From: Bacteroidales bacterium
GTDB taxonomy: Bacteria; Bacteroidota; Bacteroidia; Bacteroidales; WCHB1-69
Assembly: GCA_016285145.1 (NCBI GenBank)
Contig: JAEEQE010000012.1
Location: forward strand, 1-64,000
DNA: 64,000 nucleotides
Reading direction: 5' to 3'
Part shown: in pieces, positions 7,495-18,630 of the stretch
Layout of the letters: each line of letters begins with the position of its first letter
How positions within the stretch are numbered: position 1 is the first letter of the stretch
Translations under genes and position numbers: made by a program
The notes under the pieces: generated by a model
The model's database searches: none
What the model was told of the DNA's origin: nothing
What the model saw: only the letters and a program-made list of their open reading frames with translations

Positions 7495-8355
7495 TCACAC
7501 TTTCACCTCCACTATCTCCCCTATTTCCAGTTCACTGCTGCTCACCTCTATATGGGCGGACTCGAAATGGACAGTGATGAAATTGTTGACCTGATAAATC
7601 CGGGTATGCCAGACATAGTCATTATAGGGTTCCATATCTATTTTTAATTCAACAACATCCCTGAAATGAAAAGGAATCAAAAAGGTACTTTTAATCTCTC
7701 TGTTATAGGGTATGCAATATGTATCGAGCAACAAATACAACTCATTTTTGTCCCTGTCGTATTCCATTTTTTGCACCACAGCGTCATGAAAACATGTTCC
7801 ATCGTCCATGAATGCACTCAATTTCTCCACGCCTTTGATTTTTGTCCTTGCACGTTCGCCTATGCCCAGCTTTTCATATTCTTCCCGAATATAGCGTACT
7901 TTCTTCGGGTTCCGAAAATCAGCCGCATGAAGCTCAACATGCCGATTCCACAGTTGCTCTAACTTTTCAGACTCATCTTCTGCAAGTATCATTTCGAAAG
8001 GACTGTCATTCCTGTTGACAGTTGGAATAGCGGCCGCGAGTTGATCTTTCCCCAATGTTGGACCAATAACTGGGTGTATCAATTGCTCAACGAGAAGTTC
8101 CACCCAATACCGCCGTGGGCCATTTCCGCGCCAGTATAAATCAGGATTGGGAGCAGAGCGAAACCGCCCCTTCACAACTATCTCCTTATCTTTTTTACCG
8201 ATGCGCAGCATATAAAAAATGACATCCTGAACAATTCCATCCGGCTGATGAACAGTCCAATAGGGTATCCTGTAATAATCATCATTTTTAAAGATTCTAT
8301 CCGCGTATGAATTAGATAAAAATTCGGATGTGCATGTCAAGACAATGGTTCTCAT
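7495..8355 (-). CDS. unknown protein, possible EVE-like N-terminal fold
   Basis: 286 residues from the ATG at 8355 (MRTIVLTC); the longer TTG reading at 8385 overlaps the preceding gene. The N-terminal half has the cadence of an EVE/PUA-like domain: PYWTVHQPDGIVQDVIFYMLR, then PDLYWRGNGPRRYWVELL, then LAEDESEKLEQLW. These are weak similarities by eye. The C-terminal half shows alternating beta-type strands without a known motif. Only four bases separate it from the preceding gene (stop at 8360), so the two form a unit. EVE domains elsewhere recognise modified bases and occur in defence loci; here this is only a suggestion. Confidence 0.6.
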   Translation of the reverse strand: MRTIVLTCTSEFLSNSYADRIFKNDDYYRIPYWTVHQPDGIVQDVIFYMLRIGKKDKEIVVKGRFRSAPNPDLYWRGNGPRRYWVELLVEQLIHPVIGPTLGKDQLAAAIPTVNRNDSPFEMILAEDESEKLEQLWNRHVELHAADFRNPKKVRYIREEYEKLGIGERARTKIKGVEKLSAFMDDGTCFHDAVVQKMEYDRDKNELYLLLDTYCIPYNREIKSTFLIPFHFRDVVELKIDMEPYNDYVWHTRIYQVNNFITVHFESAHIEVSSSELEIGEIVEVKV

Positions 8356-8359
8356 GTTA

Positions 8360-9271
8360 CTAATAATCAAATTTTTCAAATACAATCAAACTCAGCTTTG
8401 CCTCGACATTTTCAATAATTTCTCTTTCAAGATGCATCTTGATGCCACCGCGTTGAACTTTATCGCAGGTTCTTTTCCATTTAAAAAATCCCTTCACAAA
8501 AGGAGTAAGTCGAACTCCACGAGAATCATACAAAGCCGATTTTCCGTCTTTAATCACTACAAAATACCCATCAAATGTCCAATAAGTTTGTACAGGAGCA
8601 TCTATAAAGGGAGTTTTCCAACGCTCGTCAATCAAATACAATTCCCCGTTTTTCTCACAACGAAGGGAATGGTCGCCCACACGGGAAATTCCTAATAAAC
8701 GATAATCAGGAATGCTGTTTTGTAATCGGTCAAACTCAGCAAAGCACTCTTTAAAACAATCGTGATATATGGGTTCTATGTCTAAAAAACCTTTGGAATC
8801 CAATTTCCAATAATTGGAAGAACTAAACTCTTGTATTGGCTTTTCATATTCGCGCTCAAGATAAGCCATCCACTCCTCAAAGTTACAACCCGGGTATTCC
8901 AGAGCATCCCCATTCCATGTAAAATATTCTTCGGCGTGCCAAGCTTCTTTTGCCCCAAGTGCACGAACGACATCGAAAGCCTTCCTTCTCACCCCATCTC
9001 CTCTCAATAAAAAAGAATACCGATCGTAGGATTCAATCTCCCAAAAATCAGGCAAAAGATGAAAATCCATATCATAATCCGCTATGCTGATTCGCAAGAA
9101 ATCTTCTGCATCATCCCGAATTCCGGGTTCATCCCATTCGGGGTCGCCATCACCTAACAGCAATTCCTTGCGCAAATGTTCATATATCTTTTCACAAAAT
9201 GCCCTCGAAGCGTTCCTGTCGTGAAACAGTTTGAAATCATGTTTTACTATATGCGATATATCCGTACCCAT
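8360..9271 (-). CDS. unknown protein with a MGTDISHIVKHDF start and WG-like tail
   Basis: 303 residues, soluble, acidic, no signal peptide. It starts MGTDISHIVKHDF and has a helical region to about residue 170. A C-terminal part follows with one WG-like unit (YFVVIKDGKSALYDSRGVRLTP), recalling the WG remnant at 1137-1565. It is the first gene of a two-gene unit with the protein at 7495-8355. Its promoter box is part of repeat copy 3 (9300-9307), 29 bp before the ATG. I recognise no enzyme motif; an immunity or binding role is a guess. Confidence 0.6.
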   Translation of the reverse strand: MGTDISHIVKHDFKLFHDRNASRAFCEKIYEHLRKELLLGDGDPEWDEPGIRDDAEDFLRISIADYDMDFHLLPDFWEIESYDRYSFLLRGDGVRRKAFDVVRALGAKEAWHAEEYFTWNGDALEYPGCNFEEWMAYLEREYEKPIQEFSSSNYWKLDSKGFLDIEPIYHDCFKECFAEFDRLQNSIPDYRLLGISRVGDHSLRCEKNGELYLIDERWKTPFIDAPVQTYWTFDGYFVVIKDGKSALYDSRGVRLTPFVKGFFKWKRTCDKVQRGGIKMHLEREIIENVEAKLSLIVFEKFDY

Positions 9272-9299
9272 AACAGACGTTGCTTTTTTTTCAACGCGG

Positions 9300-9331
9300 C
9301 AAAATTACCACCCGACTGCGCCAAAAAGCGG
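9300..9331 (-). promoter_or_regulatory. island repeat, copy 3: promoter of the MGTD-type gene
   Basis: Box caaaatta (9300-9307; TAATTTTG on the minus strand, a perfect TAnnTTTG) and a perfect copy of ccgactgcgccaaaaagcgg (9312-9331). The gene starts at 9271, so this is the obvious promoter. Flanking bases acgcgg on the left are shared with copy 4. Confidence 0.7.
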
Positions 9332-9408
9332 ACCAGACGCGAAATAATTGTACAAGTCCAAAGTGCTGACGACGATGAACGAAAACAATAAAGATTTCGT
9401 CAGTAGAA

Positions 9409-10761
9409 CTATTCATCGTCCCGTGCTGGCCCATTGAACAAGACCTTTTCCTTACAGGATAGCATTCCCATATACCCAAGCACACCATAAAGCGGGATGT
9501 TCTCCATCCAGCCTTGGTCAACGTATGGTTTCATCGAGCATCTAAGCCCTTTCAGATCCTTGTTTGCATAATCAATCGTCACGAACTGCTTCAGCGACTT
9601 GCTCTTCACATTGTCTTCCGCTTTCACCTCAACAGGTATCACACGACTCCCCATCTGAATGAGGAAGTCAACCTCCACTCGCGAATTCTCCTTACTGTAA
9701 TAGTAGATGACCGGAACCTCTGTCACAAGCTGTTGCAATACATAGTTCTCCGAAAAGGCGCCTTTGTACTCCTTGAACACGTCGTTGCTGACAATCATTT
9801 GTCCGGCAGGGGTTTCCGACAATGCGCCCAACAGACCGACATCTAATAGGTAGAGTTTGAACGCATCGAAATCCTCATAAAATTTCAGAGGTATCTCGGG
9901 TGATTTGCAACGGTGCTTCTTGTAAACGAGGCCTGCATCAACCAGCCACTGTATGGCAATCTCAAAATCTCTCGCCCTACTGCCCTTTTTCACAGCCCCA
10001 TAGACGAATTTCTTGTTCTCCTTGGCCAGTTGTGCGGGTATGCTGTTCCATACCATCCGGATCCGTTCCGCCTCACCCCCCGCGTGCTTGGAGATGTCGT
10101 TGGCATACGACGTGATTATCCTCTTCTGTATCTCCCTTACATTCAGCACGTCTTCCGATGTAACCCAGTCCAACACCACTTCTGGCATACCACCCACATA
10201 ATAGTATTGACGCAACAGGTCCTCAAGTTTAGGTGCCAGAACCGCCATTGACTCCCATTCGCAATGATTCAGTATTTCCGCAAGCGGTTCGTTGCCGTTC
10301 GCCCATATAAACTCCTCAAAAGTCATAGGGAACAGCTTGAGTATGTTGACCTTGCCCACAGGATACGACTCGTCCGGATGGTGTACAACACCCAGCAGAG
10401 AGCCGGCAGCCATGACGTGCTGCTCGGGAGCATCCTCGCAAAAATACTTCAGCGATGTGACGGCATTGGGCGCATCTTGAATTTCGTCAAACACAATGAG
10501 AGTCCGTCCCGGCACAATGCGCTGGCCGCTGTTCGCAACAATATCCCGAATAATCCGCTGGGGCGCAAGGTCGTGCAGAAACAAGTTTCGGGCAAAGTCA
10601 TTGTTGGCACAGTTGACATATACCATATTATCGTACTCGTTTTTGCCGAACTCCTTCATTAGCCAAGTCTTTCCTACCTGTCGGGCACCTTCCAGCACCA
10701 GGGGCTTTCTTGCCGGGCTATTTTTCCACTCAACCAACTGGTTATAAAGATTTCTCTTCAT
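9409..10761 (-). CDS. AAA_14/DUF4143 ATPase
   Basis: 450 residues. Walker A LEGARQVGKTWLM is near residues 23-35 and Walker B LIVFDEIQDAP near 88-98. The DUF4143 part (YYVGGMPEVV near 190) is followed by helical segments and a C-terminal nuclease-like core, VEVDFLIQMGSRVIPVEVKA near 365-385, which has the E...D...E-x-K spacing of PD-(D/E)xK folds. These proteins are very common in Bacteroidales genomes, usually single and laterally spread; their function is unproven. The start is the ATG at 10761, with a -7 box at 10828. It is near the family's usual length (about 380-450), so it seems intact. Confidence 0.85.
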   Translation of the reverse strand: MKRNLYNQLVEWKNSPARKPLVLEGARQVGKTWLMKEFGKNEYDNMVYVNCANNDFARNLFLHDLAPQRIIRDIVANSGQRIVPGRTLIVFDEIQDAPNAVTSLKYFCEDAPEQHVMAAGSLLGVVHHPDESYPVGKVNILKLFPMTFEEFIWANGNEPLAEILNHCEWESMAVLAPKLEDLLRQYYYVGGMPEVVLDWVTSEDVLNVREIQKRIITSYANDISKHAGGEAERIRMVWNSIPAQLAKENKKFVYGAVKKGSRARDFEIAIQWLVDAGLVYKKHRCKSPEIPLKFYEDFDAFKLYLLDVGLLGALSETPAGQMIVSNDVFKEYKGAFSENYVLQQLVTEVPVIYYYSKENSRVEVDFLIQMGSRVIPVEVKAEDNVKSKSLKQFVTIDYANKDLKGLRCSMKPYVDQGWMENIPLYGVLGYMGMLSCKEKVLFNGPARDDE

Positions 10762-10827
10762 CGCTATTGCATTTTTCCAGACGAATAATTGATGTTTTTA
10801 CACACTTTTATTGACGAACAAACGCTG

Positions 10828-10835
10828 CAAAAATA
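10828..10835 (-). promoter_or_regulatory. -7 box of the AAA_14 ATPase gene
   Basis: caaaaata (TATTTTTG on the minus strand), 67 bp before the ATG at 10761. It is closer to the gene than repeat copy 4 at 11038. Confidence 0.5.
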
Positions 10836-10965
10836 CAATTTTCTTGACGAATAACAAGTGCGCTAGACTCTTTTTTGGAAAATTGACTTTGTTTATTCGG
10901 AAACGGGCCTCCCCGCCTTCCCCAGCACCTCCTTTCCCGTCTCGCGACTGTACAGGATACCATCC

Positions 10966-11029
10966 TAGGAGTTGCGACAAATACGGAAGTCCTAACGGGC
11001 TTTTTGCGACAGGGATGCCGCAACTCCTA
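10966..11029. repeat. 11-bp perfect inverted repeat enclosing 42 bp
   Basis: taggagttgcg (10966-10976) and cgcaactccta (11019-11029) are perfect inverted arms around a 42-bp centre. The element begins nine bases from repeat copy 4. The whole gap 10762-11098 has no convincing gene; it contains the ATPase promoter, this inverted repeat and repeat copy 4. The structure could be a miniature mobile element or a strong RNA hairpin. Confidence 0.6.
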
Positions 11030-11037
11030 AAACGCGG

Positions 11038-11069
11038 CAAAAATATCAACCGACTGCGCCAAAAAGCGG
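11038..11069 (-). promoter_or_regulatory. island repeat, copy 4
   Basis: Box caaaaata (11038-11045; TATTTTTG on the minus strand) and a perfect ccgactgcgccaaaaagcgg (11050-11069), again with a 12-bp offset. The next minus-strand gene start is at 10761, 277 bp away and beyond the inverted repeat, so this copy is not an obvious gene promoter. Confidence 0.65.
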
Positions 11070-11098
11070 ACCAGCGGTAATGAAAACGCGTAATTCGC

Positions 11099-11392
11099 TT
11101 AATTCGCCCAATTCGCCGACAGCCACCATACCGCCAGCGCCACCTGCGCGACAAATATCGCCGGCACCCCGTACTTGAACTTCTTGTGCTGGGTCTTGTG
11201 ATGCCACACCCGCATCCCTAACCACGCCCCGACACTGCCGCCGACGGCCGCCAACCCCAATAGCACGCTTTCCGGAATGCGCCACCGGTCGTGCTGCGCC
11301 TTCCACTTATCAATGCCATACGCGAAGAACGCGACAACGTTGATAATCACTAAATAAACTATAATAATATGATTTAACGTCAGCATATTCAT
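11099..11392 (-). CDS. DUF1294 small membrane protein
   Basis: 97 residues with hydrophobic segments near residues 6-24, 40-58 and 74-94. It carries the family core FFAYGIDKWKAQ...RIPESVLLGLAAVGGSVGAWLGM and HHKTQHKKFKYGVP. DUF1294 proteins are inner-membrane proteins of unknown function. The ATG at 11392 shares one base with the upstream stop (TGATG); a GTG at 11395 is possible. It is co-transcribed with the methyltransferase-like gene before it. Confidence 0.85.
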   Translation of the reverse strand: MNMLTLNHIIIVYLVIINVVAFFAYGIDKWKAQHDRWRIPESVLLGLAAVGGSVGAWLGMRVWHHKTQHKKFKYGVPAIFVAQVALAVWWLSANWAN

Positions 11393-11883
11393 CACTTTTT
11401 AGGAAAAAACCTACCCGTTTGGCGGCAGTATGCCTTGTACTCCTCGCCAAAGTCGCGACGGAGGCGTTTTTCCTCCGTATAAACCTGCACCGACATGATA
11501 ATCACAAACACCGCGAAGAAGATCACCGCCTGCCAGGCCCACAGCCACAAACAAATGCCAATCAAATAGATGAAGATACCCGTCAGCATAGGGTTACGGC
11601 TCAACTTGTAGGGCCCATCCGTCATCAGGTGCTTGGTGCGCGGAGCAACCTCGTGCCCAAAAGCGTCCAGCGGGTTGCCGTCGCCCTTGCGGCGCATATA
11701 CACGATAGCCCAAATGCTTAGTGCTAATCCAATAACAATCAACAGAATGCCAAGAATAAAACGCCAAGCGGCCATCGGGCACATTCCCGGCTTCCCAGAG
11801 CAGAGCCACATCAGCAAAGGAATAAGACCCACAAAAAGCACACCGCCGAGGGTGTATGCGAAAATCTCCTTGAACAGTTTCAT
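11392..11883 (-). CDS. ICMT/PEMT-like membrane methyltransferase
   Basis: 163 residues with four or five membrane helices. The C-terminal signature of the isoprenylcysteine carboxyl methyltransferase family is clear: GPYKLSRNPMLTG near residue 93, and EEKRLRRDFGEEYKAYCRQTGRFFP at the end. In eukaryotes this fold methylates prenylcysteine; bacterial members methylate other, mostly unknown small or lipid substrates using S-adenosylmethionine. It lies 34 bp downstream of the ABC-F gene and overlaps DUF1294, so these three may be one transcript. Confidence 0.8.
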   Translation of the reverse strand: MKLFKEIFAYTLGGVLFVGLIPLLMWLCSGKPGMCPMAAWRFILGILLIVIGLALSIWAIVYMRRKGDGNPLDAFGHEVAPRTKHLMTDGPYKLSRNPMLTGIFIYLIGICLWLWAWQAVIFFAVFVIIMSVQVYTEEKRLRRDFGEEYKAYCRQTGRFFPKK

Positions 11884-11917
11884 ATCTTTACATTTATAAT
11901 TATAACAGCCTTCTCCC

Positions 11918-13840
11918 CTACTCGCTCAGTTCCAGCCACTCCATTTCCTTTTCCTCGAGTGCCTGTTTGGCAGCTTCGTATGCCTGATACAACTCACCGC
12001 TGGCTATTTCGGCTGAATACTGATCGGGTTGGGCCAGTTTTTCTTCAATCTCCGCCACCTGCTGCTGCAACTGCTCCACCTCATCCTCTAACTTGCGCAG
12101 GCGGTTCTTCTTCTTGCGGTCGGCGGCCTCCTGTGCCTTGCGCTGCTCATAACTCTCCTTATTGCTGGAGACAGTTTTCTCCCCGCCGCCGGAAGAAGCC
12201 AATCCATTGCGTTGCAACTCATTGAGCGTCTCGATCTTACGCTGCTGCAGAAAGTCGTACACGTCGCCCGTGTAGCCACGCAACTGCTTGTCCTTAAACT
12301 CATATGTCTTCGTGGACAATCCCTGCAGGAAATCACGGTCGTGGGAGACGAGAATCAAACTCCCCTCATATTGCAACAAGGCGTTTTTGAGCACATCCTT
12401 GGAGGGCATGTCGAGATGGTTGGTGGGCTCGTCAAGAATGAGCAGGTTGAACGGGGAAAGCAACAGCTTGGCCAAAGCCAAACGCGCCTTCTCGCCGCCT
12501 GAGAGCACTTTCACCTTCTTCTCGGTGGCTTCCGTGTCGAACAGGAAACTGCCAAGGATGGTCCGTATCTTGGGTCGGATGTCGCCTACTGCCACATCGT
12601 CAATCGTCTCAAAGACCGTCTTTTCCGGATCCAATAACTTAGCCTGATTCTGAGCATAATAACCTATTACAACCTGATAGCCAAGCTCCAATTGTCCGCC
12701 CTGCGGTGCCAGTTCACCCACGATGGCCTTCACCATGGTGGACTTACCTTCGCCGTTGCGACCCACGAACGCCACACGCTCGCCACGCTCCAGATGGAAG
12801 TCTATTTTATCCAGCACATTCAGCTCTCCATAACCTAACGACAACTGTTTGGCATCCACCACCATACGCCCCGAATGCGGCGCTGGCGGAAATTTAAACG
12901 TGATGGAACTGCTGTCATAATCGTCAATCTCCACCCGGTCCATCTTCTCCAGCATCTTGATGCGGCTCTGCACCTGCCGTGCCTTGGTGGCCTTATAGCG
13001 AAAACGCTCTATAAAACGCTCAATCTGCGCTATCTGCTGCTGTTGGTTTTCGTAGGCAGCCTGCTGGTGCTCAATGCGTTCCAGCCGCTGCTCCACATAT
13101 TGCGAATAGCTGCATTTGTAATCCTGGATGGTACCGCAAGTGATTTCCACGGTGCGGTTGGTCACACGATCCAGAAACGCTCGGTCATGCGAGACAAGGA
13201 TAACGCAGCCGTCGTAGTTGGCTAAATAATCTTCTAACCATTGTATGGATTCAATGTCGAGATGATTGGTGGGCTCGTCAAGTAGCACGATTTCAGGCTT
13301 CTGGAGAAGAATCTTGCTCAGGCACACGCGCATCTGCCAGCCGTTGCTGAACTCGGCCATCGGGCGCTGGAAATCGCTCCGCTTGAAGCCCATGCCCACC
13401 AGCACTTTCTCCGCCTCGCCTTCCATGGTGTTGCCGCCGAGATGCTGGAAACGGTCGTTGGCATCCGACAATTGCTGAGCCAGCATGGCGTACTCCTCCG
13501 ACTCGTAGTCGGTGCGCACGGACAACTCGTTGGTAAGGCGTTGTATCTTGCTTTCCAGCTGTTTCACCTCCACGAAGGCCGACATGGTCTCTTCCCACAC
13601 CGTCTTGTAGGATGTCTCGGCCAGTTCCTGCGGCAGGTAGCCGGTCTTGAAGCCGGAGGTGATCACCATCGTGCCGGAGGCGGGCTCCATCTCACGGTGG
13701 ATGATTTTCAACAAGGTGGACTTTCCGGCACCATTGTGCCCCACCAGGCCGATACGGTCGCGGTCGCCAGCCACGAAGGATATGTCGCGGAACAGGAAAT
13801 CGCCCGTGAAATTCACAGACAGTTTATTCAGTTGGATCAT
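11918..13840 (-). CDS. ABC-F family ATPase
   Basis: 640 residues from the ATG at 13840 (MIQLNKLSVNF). Two ABC domains follow one another: Walker A GHNGAGKST with a variant signature FSNGWQMR and LLDEPTNHLD; then GRNGEGKST with LSGGEKARLALAKLLL and LILDEPTNHLD. Between them is the charged ABC-F linker (about residues 240-310), and the C-terminus is a long coiled coil. There are no membrane segments. ABC-F proteins act on the ribosome, relieving stalls or protecting it from drugs. This architecture fits a housekeeping Uup/YbiT-type member better than a resistance factor, but the exact subclass cannot be fixed by eye. An upstream ATG at 13915 is rejected because it adds an unrelated tail and overlaps the -7 box. 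Confidence 0.9.
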   Translation of the reverse strand: MIQLNKLSVNFTGDFLFRDISFVAGDRDRIGLVGHNGAGKSTLLKIIHREMEPASGTMVITSGFKTGYLPQELAETSYKTVWEETMSAFVEVKQLESKIQRLTNELSVRTDYESEEYAMLAQQLSDANDRFQHLGGNTMEGEAEKVLVGMGFKRSDFQRPMAEFSNGWQMRVCLSKILLQKPEIVLLDEPTNHLDIESIQWLEDYLANYDGCVILVSHDRAFLDRVTNRTVEITCGTIQDYKCSYSQYVEQRLERIEHQQAAYENQQQQIAQIERFIERFRYKATKARQVQSRIKMLEKMDRVEIDDYDSSSITFKFPPAPHSGRMVVDAKQLSLGYGELNVLDKIDFHLERGERVAFVGRNGEGKSTMVKAIVGELAPQGGQLELGYQVVIGYYAQNQAKLLDPEKTVFETIDDVAVGDIRPKIRTILGSFLFDTEATEKKVKVLSGGEKARLALAKLLLSPFNLLILDEPTNHLDMPSKDVLKNALLQYEGSLILVSHDRDFLQGLSTKTYEFKDKQLRGYTGDVYDFLQQRKIETLNELQRNGLASSGGGEKTVSSNKESYEQRKAQEAADRKKKNRLRKLEDEVEQLQQQVAEIEEKLAQPDQYSAEIASGELYQAYEAAKQALEEKEMEWLELSE

Positions 13841-13912
13841 CTTTCTCAGTCTTTTCAAAAAGCCGCCGCACGAAACAGATGCCTTAATACGACGGGGTTC
13901 AAAAACAGCGTG

Positions 13913-13920
13913 CAAAAGTA
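13913..13920 (-). promoter_or_regulatory. -7 box of the ABC-F gene
   Basis: caaaagta (TACTTTTG on the minus strand) matches TAnnTTTG and lies 73 bp before the ATG at 13840, directly after the terminator of the rpoC transcript. Confidence 0.5.
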
Positions 13921-13923
13921 CAA

Positions 13924-13953
13924 CAAAAAGGGTGATGCCGGAGCGATCACCCT
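13924..13953 (-). terminator. Rho-independent terminator of the secE-rpoC-DUF3467 operon
   Basis: On the minus strand an 8-bp stem AGGGTGAT/ATCACCCT with a 9-base loop is followed by a T-run (aaaaa at 13925-13929 on the plus strand). It lies 36 bp after the DUF3467 stop. Confidence 0.75.
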
Positions 13954-13988
13954 ATCATTATTTATAGCGAAATTTGAACGTTTCATTT

Positions 13989-14285
13989 TTACGCCATGCC
14001 GCCACCGCCCATCATCGGGGGAAGCGTGCTCTGGGGATTGTCTTCAATCATACCGTTCTGGCTCTCAAACTTGGCCACATTGTCGGCGAGTGCGTTCAGC
14101 AGGCGTTTGGTGTTCTGGGGGGTCATAATGACTCTTGAACGCACCTGGCCTTTTTGCACACCGGGCATCATGGACACGAAATCCACGATGAACTCGCTGT
14201 TGGAATGGGATATGATCGCCAGATTGGAATATACACCCTGAGAGACCTCTTCGGGCAGATTGATATCGATTTTCTGATCAGGCAT
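13989..14285 (-). CDS. DUF3467 protein
   Basis: 98 residues: IDINLPEEVSQGVYSNLAIISHSNSEFIVDF, then MTPQNTKRLLNALADNVAKFE, ending in a Met/Gly-rich tail (PPMMGGGGMA). DUF3467 follows rpoC in many Bacteroidetes; the function is unknown. It lies 11 bp after rpoC and before a good terminator, so it is the last gene of the RNA polymerase operon. The tight link suggests a role in transcription, but that is inference. Confidence 0.9.
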   Translation of the reverse strand: MPDQKIDINLPEEVSQGVYSNLAIISHSNSEFIVDFVSMMPGVQKGQVRSRVIMTPQNTKRLLNALADNVAKFESQNGMIEDNPQSTLPPMMGGGGMA

Positions 14286-14296
14286 AGTTTCAAAAT

Positions 14297-18604
<4,308 letters not shown>

Positions 18605-18630
18605 AATATACGATATGATTTTTAATTGTC

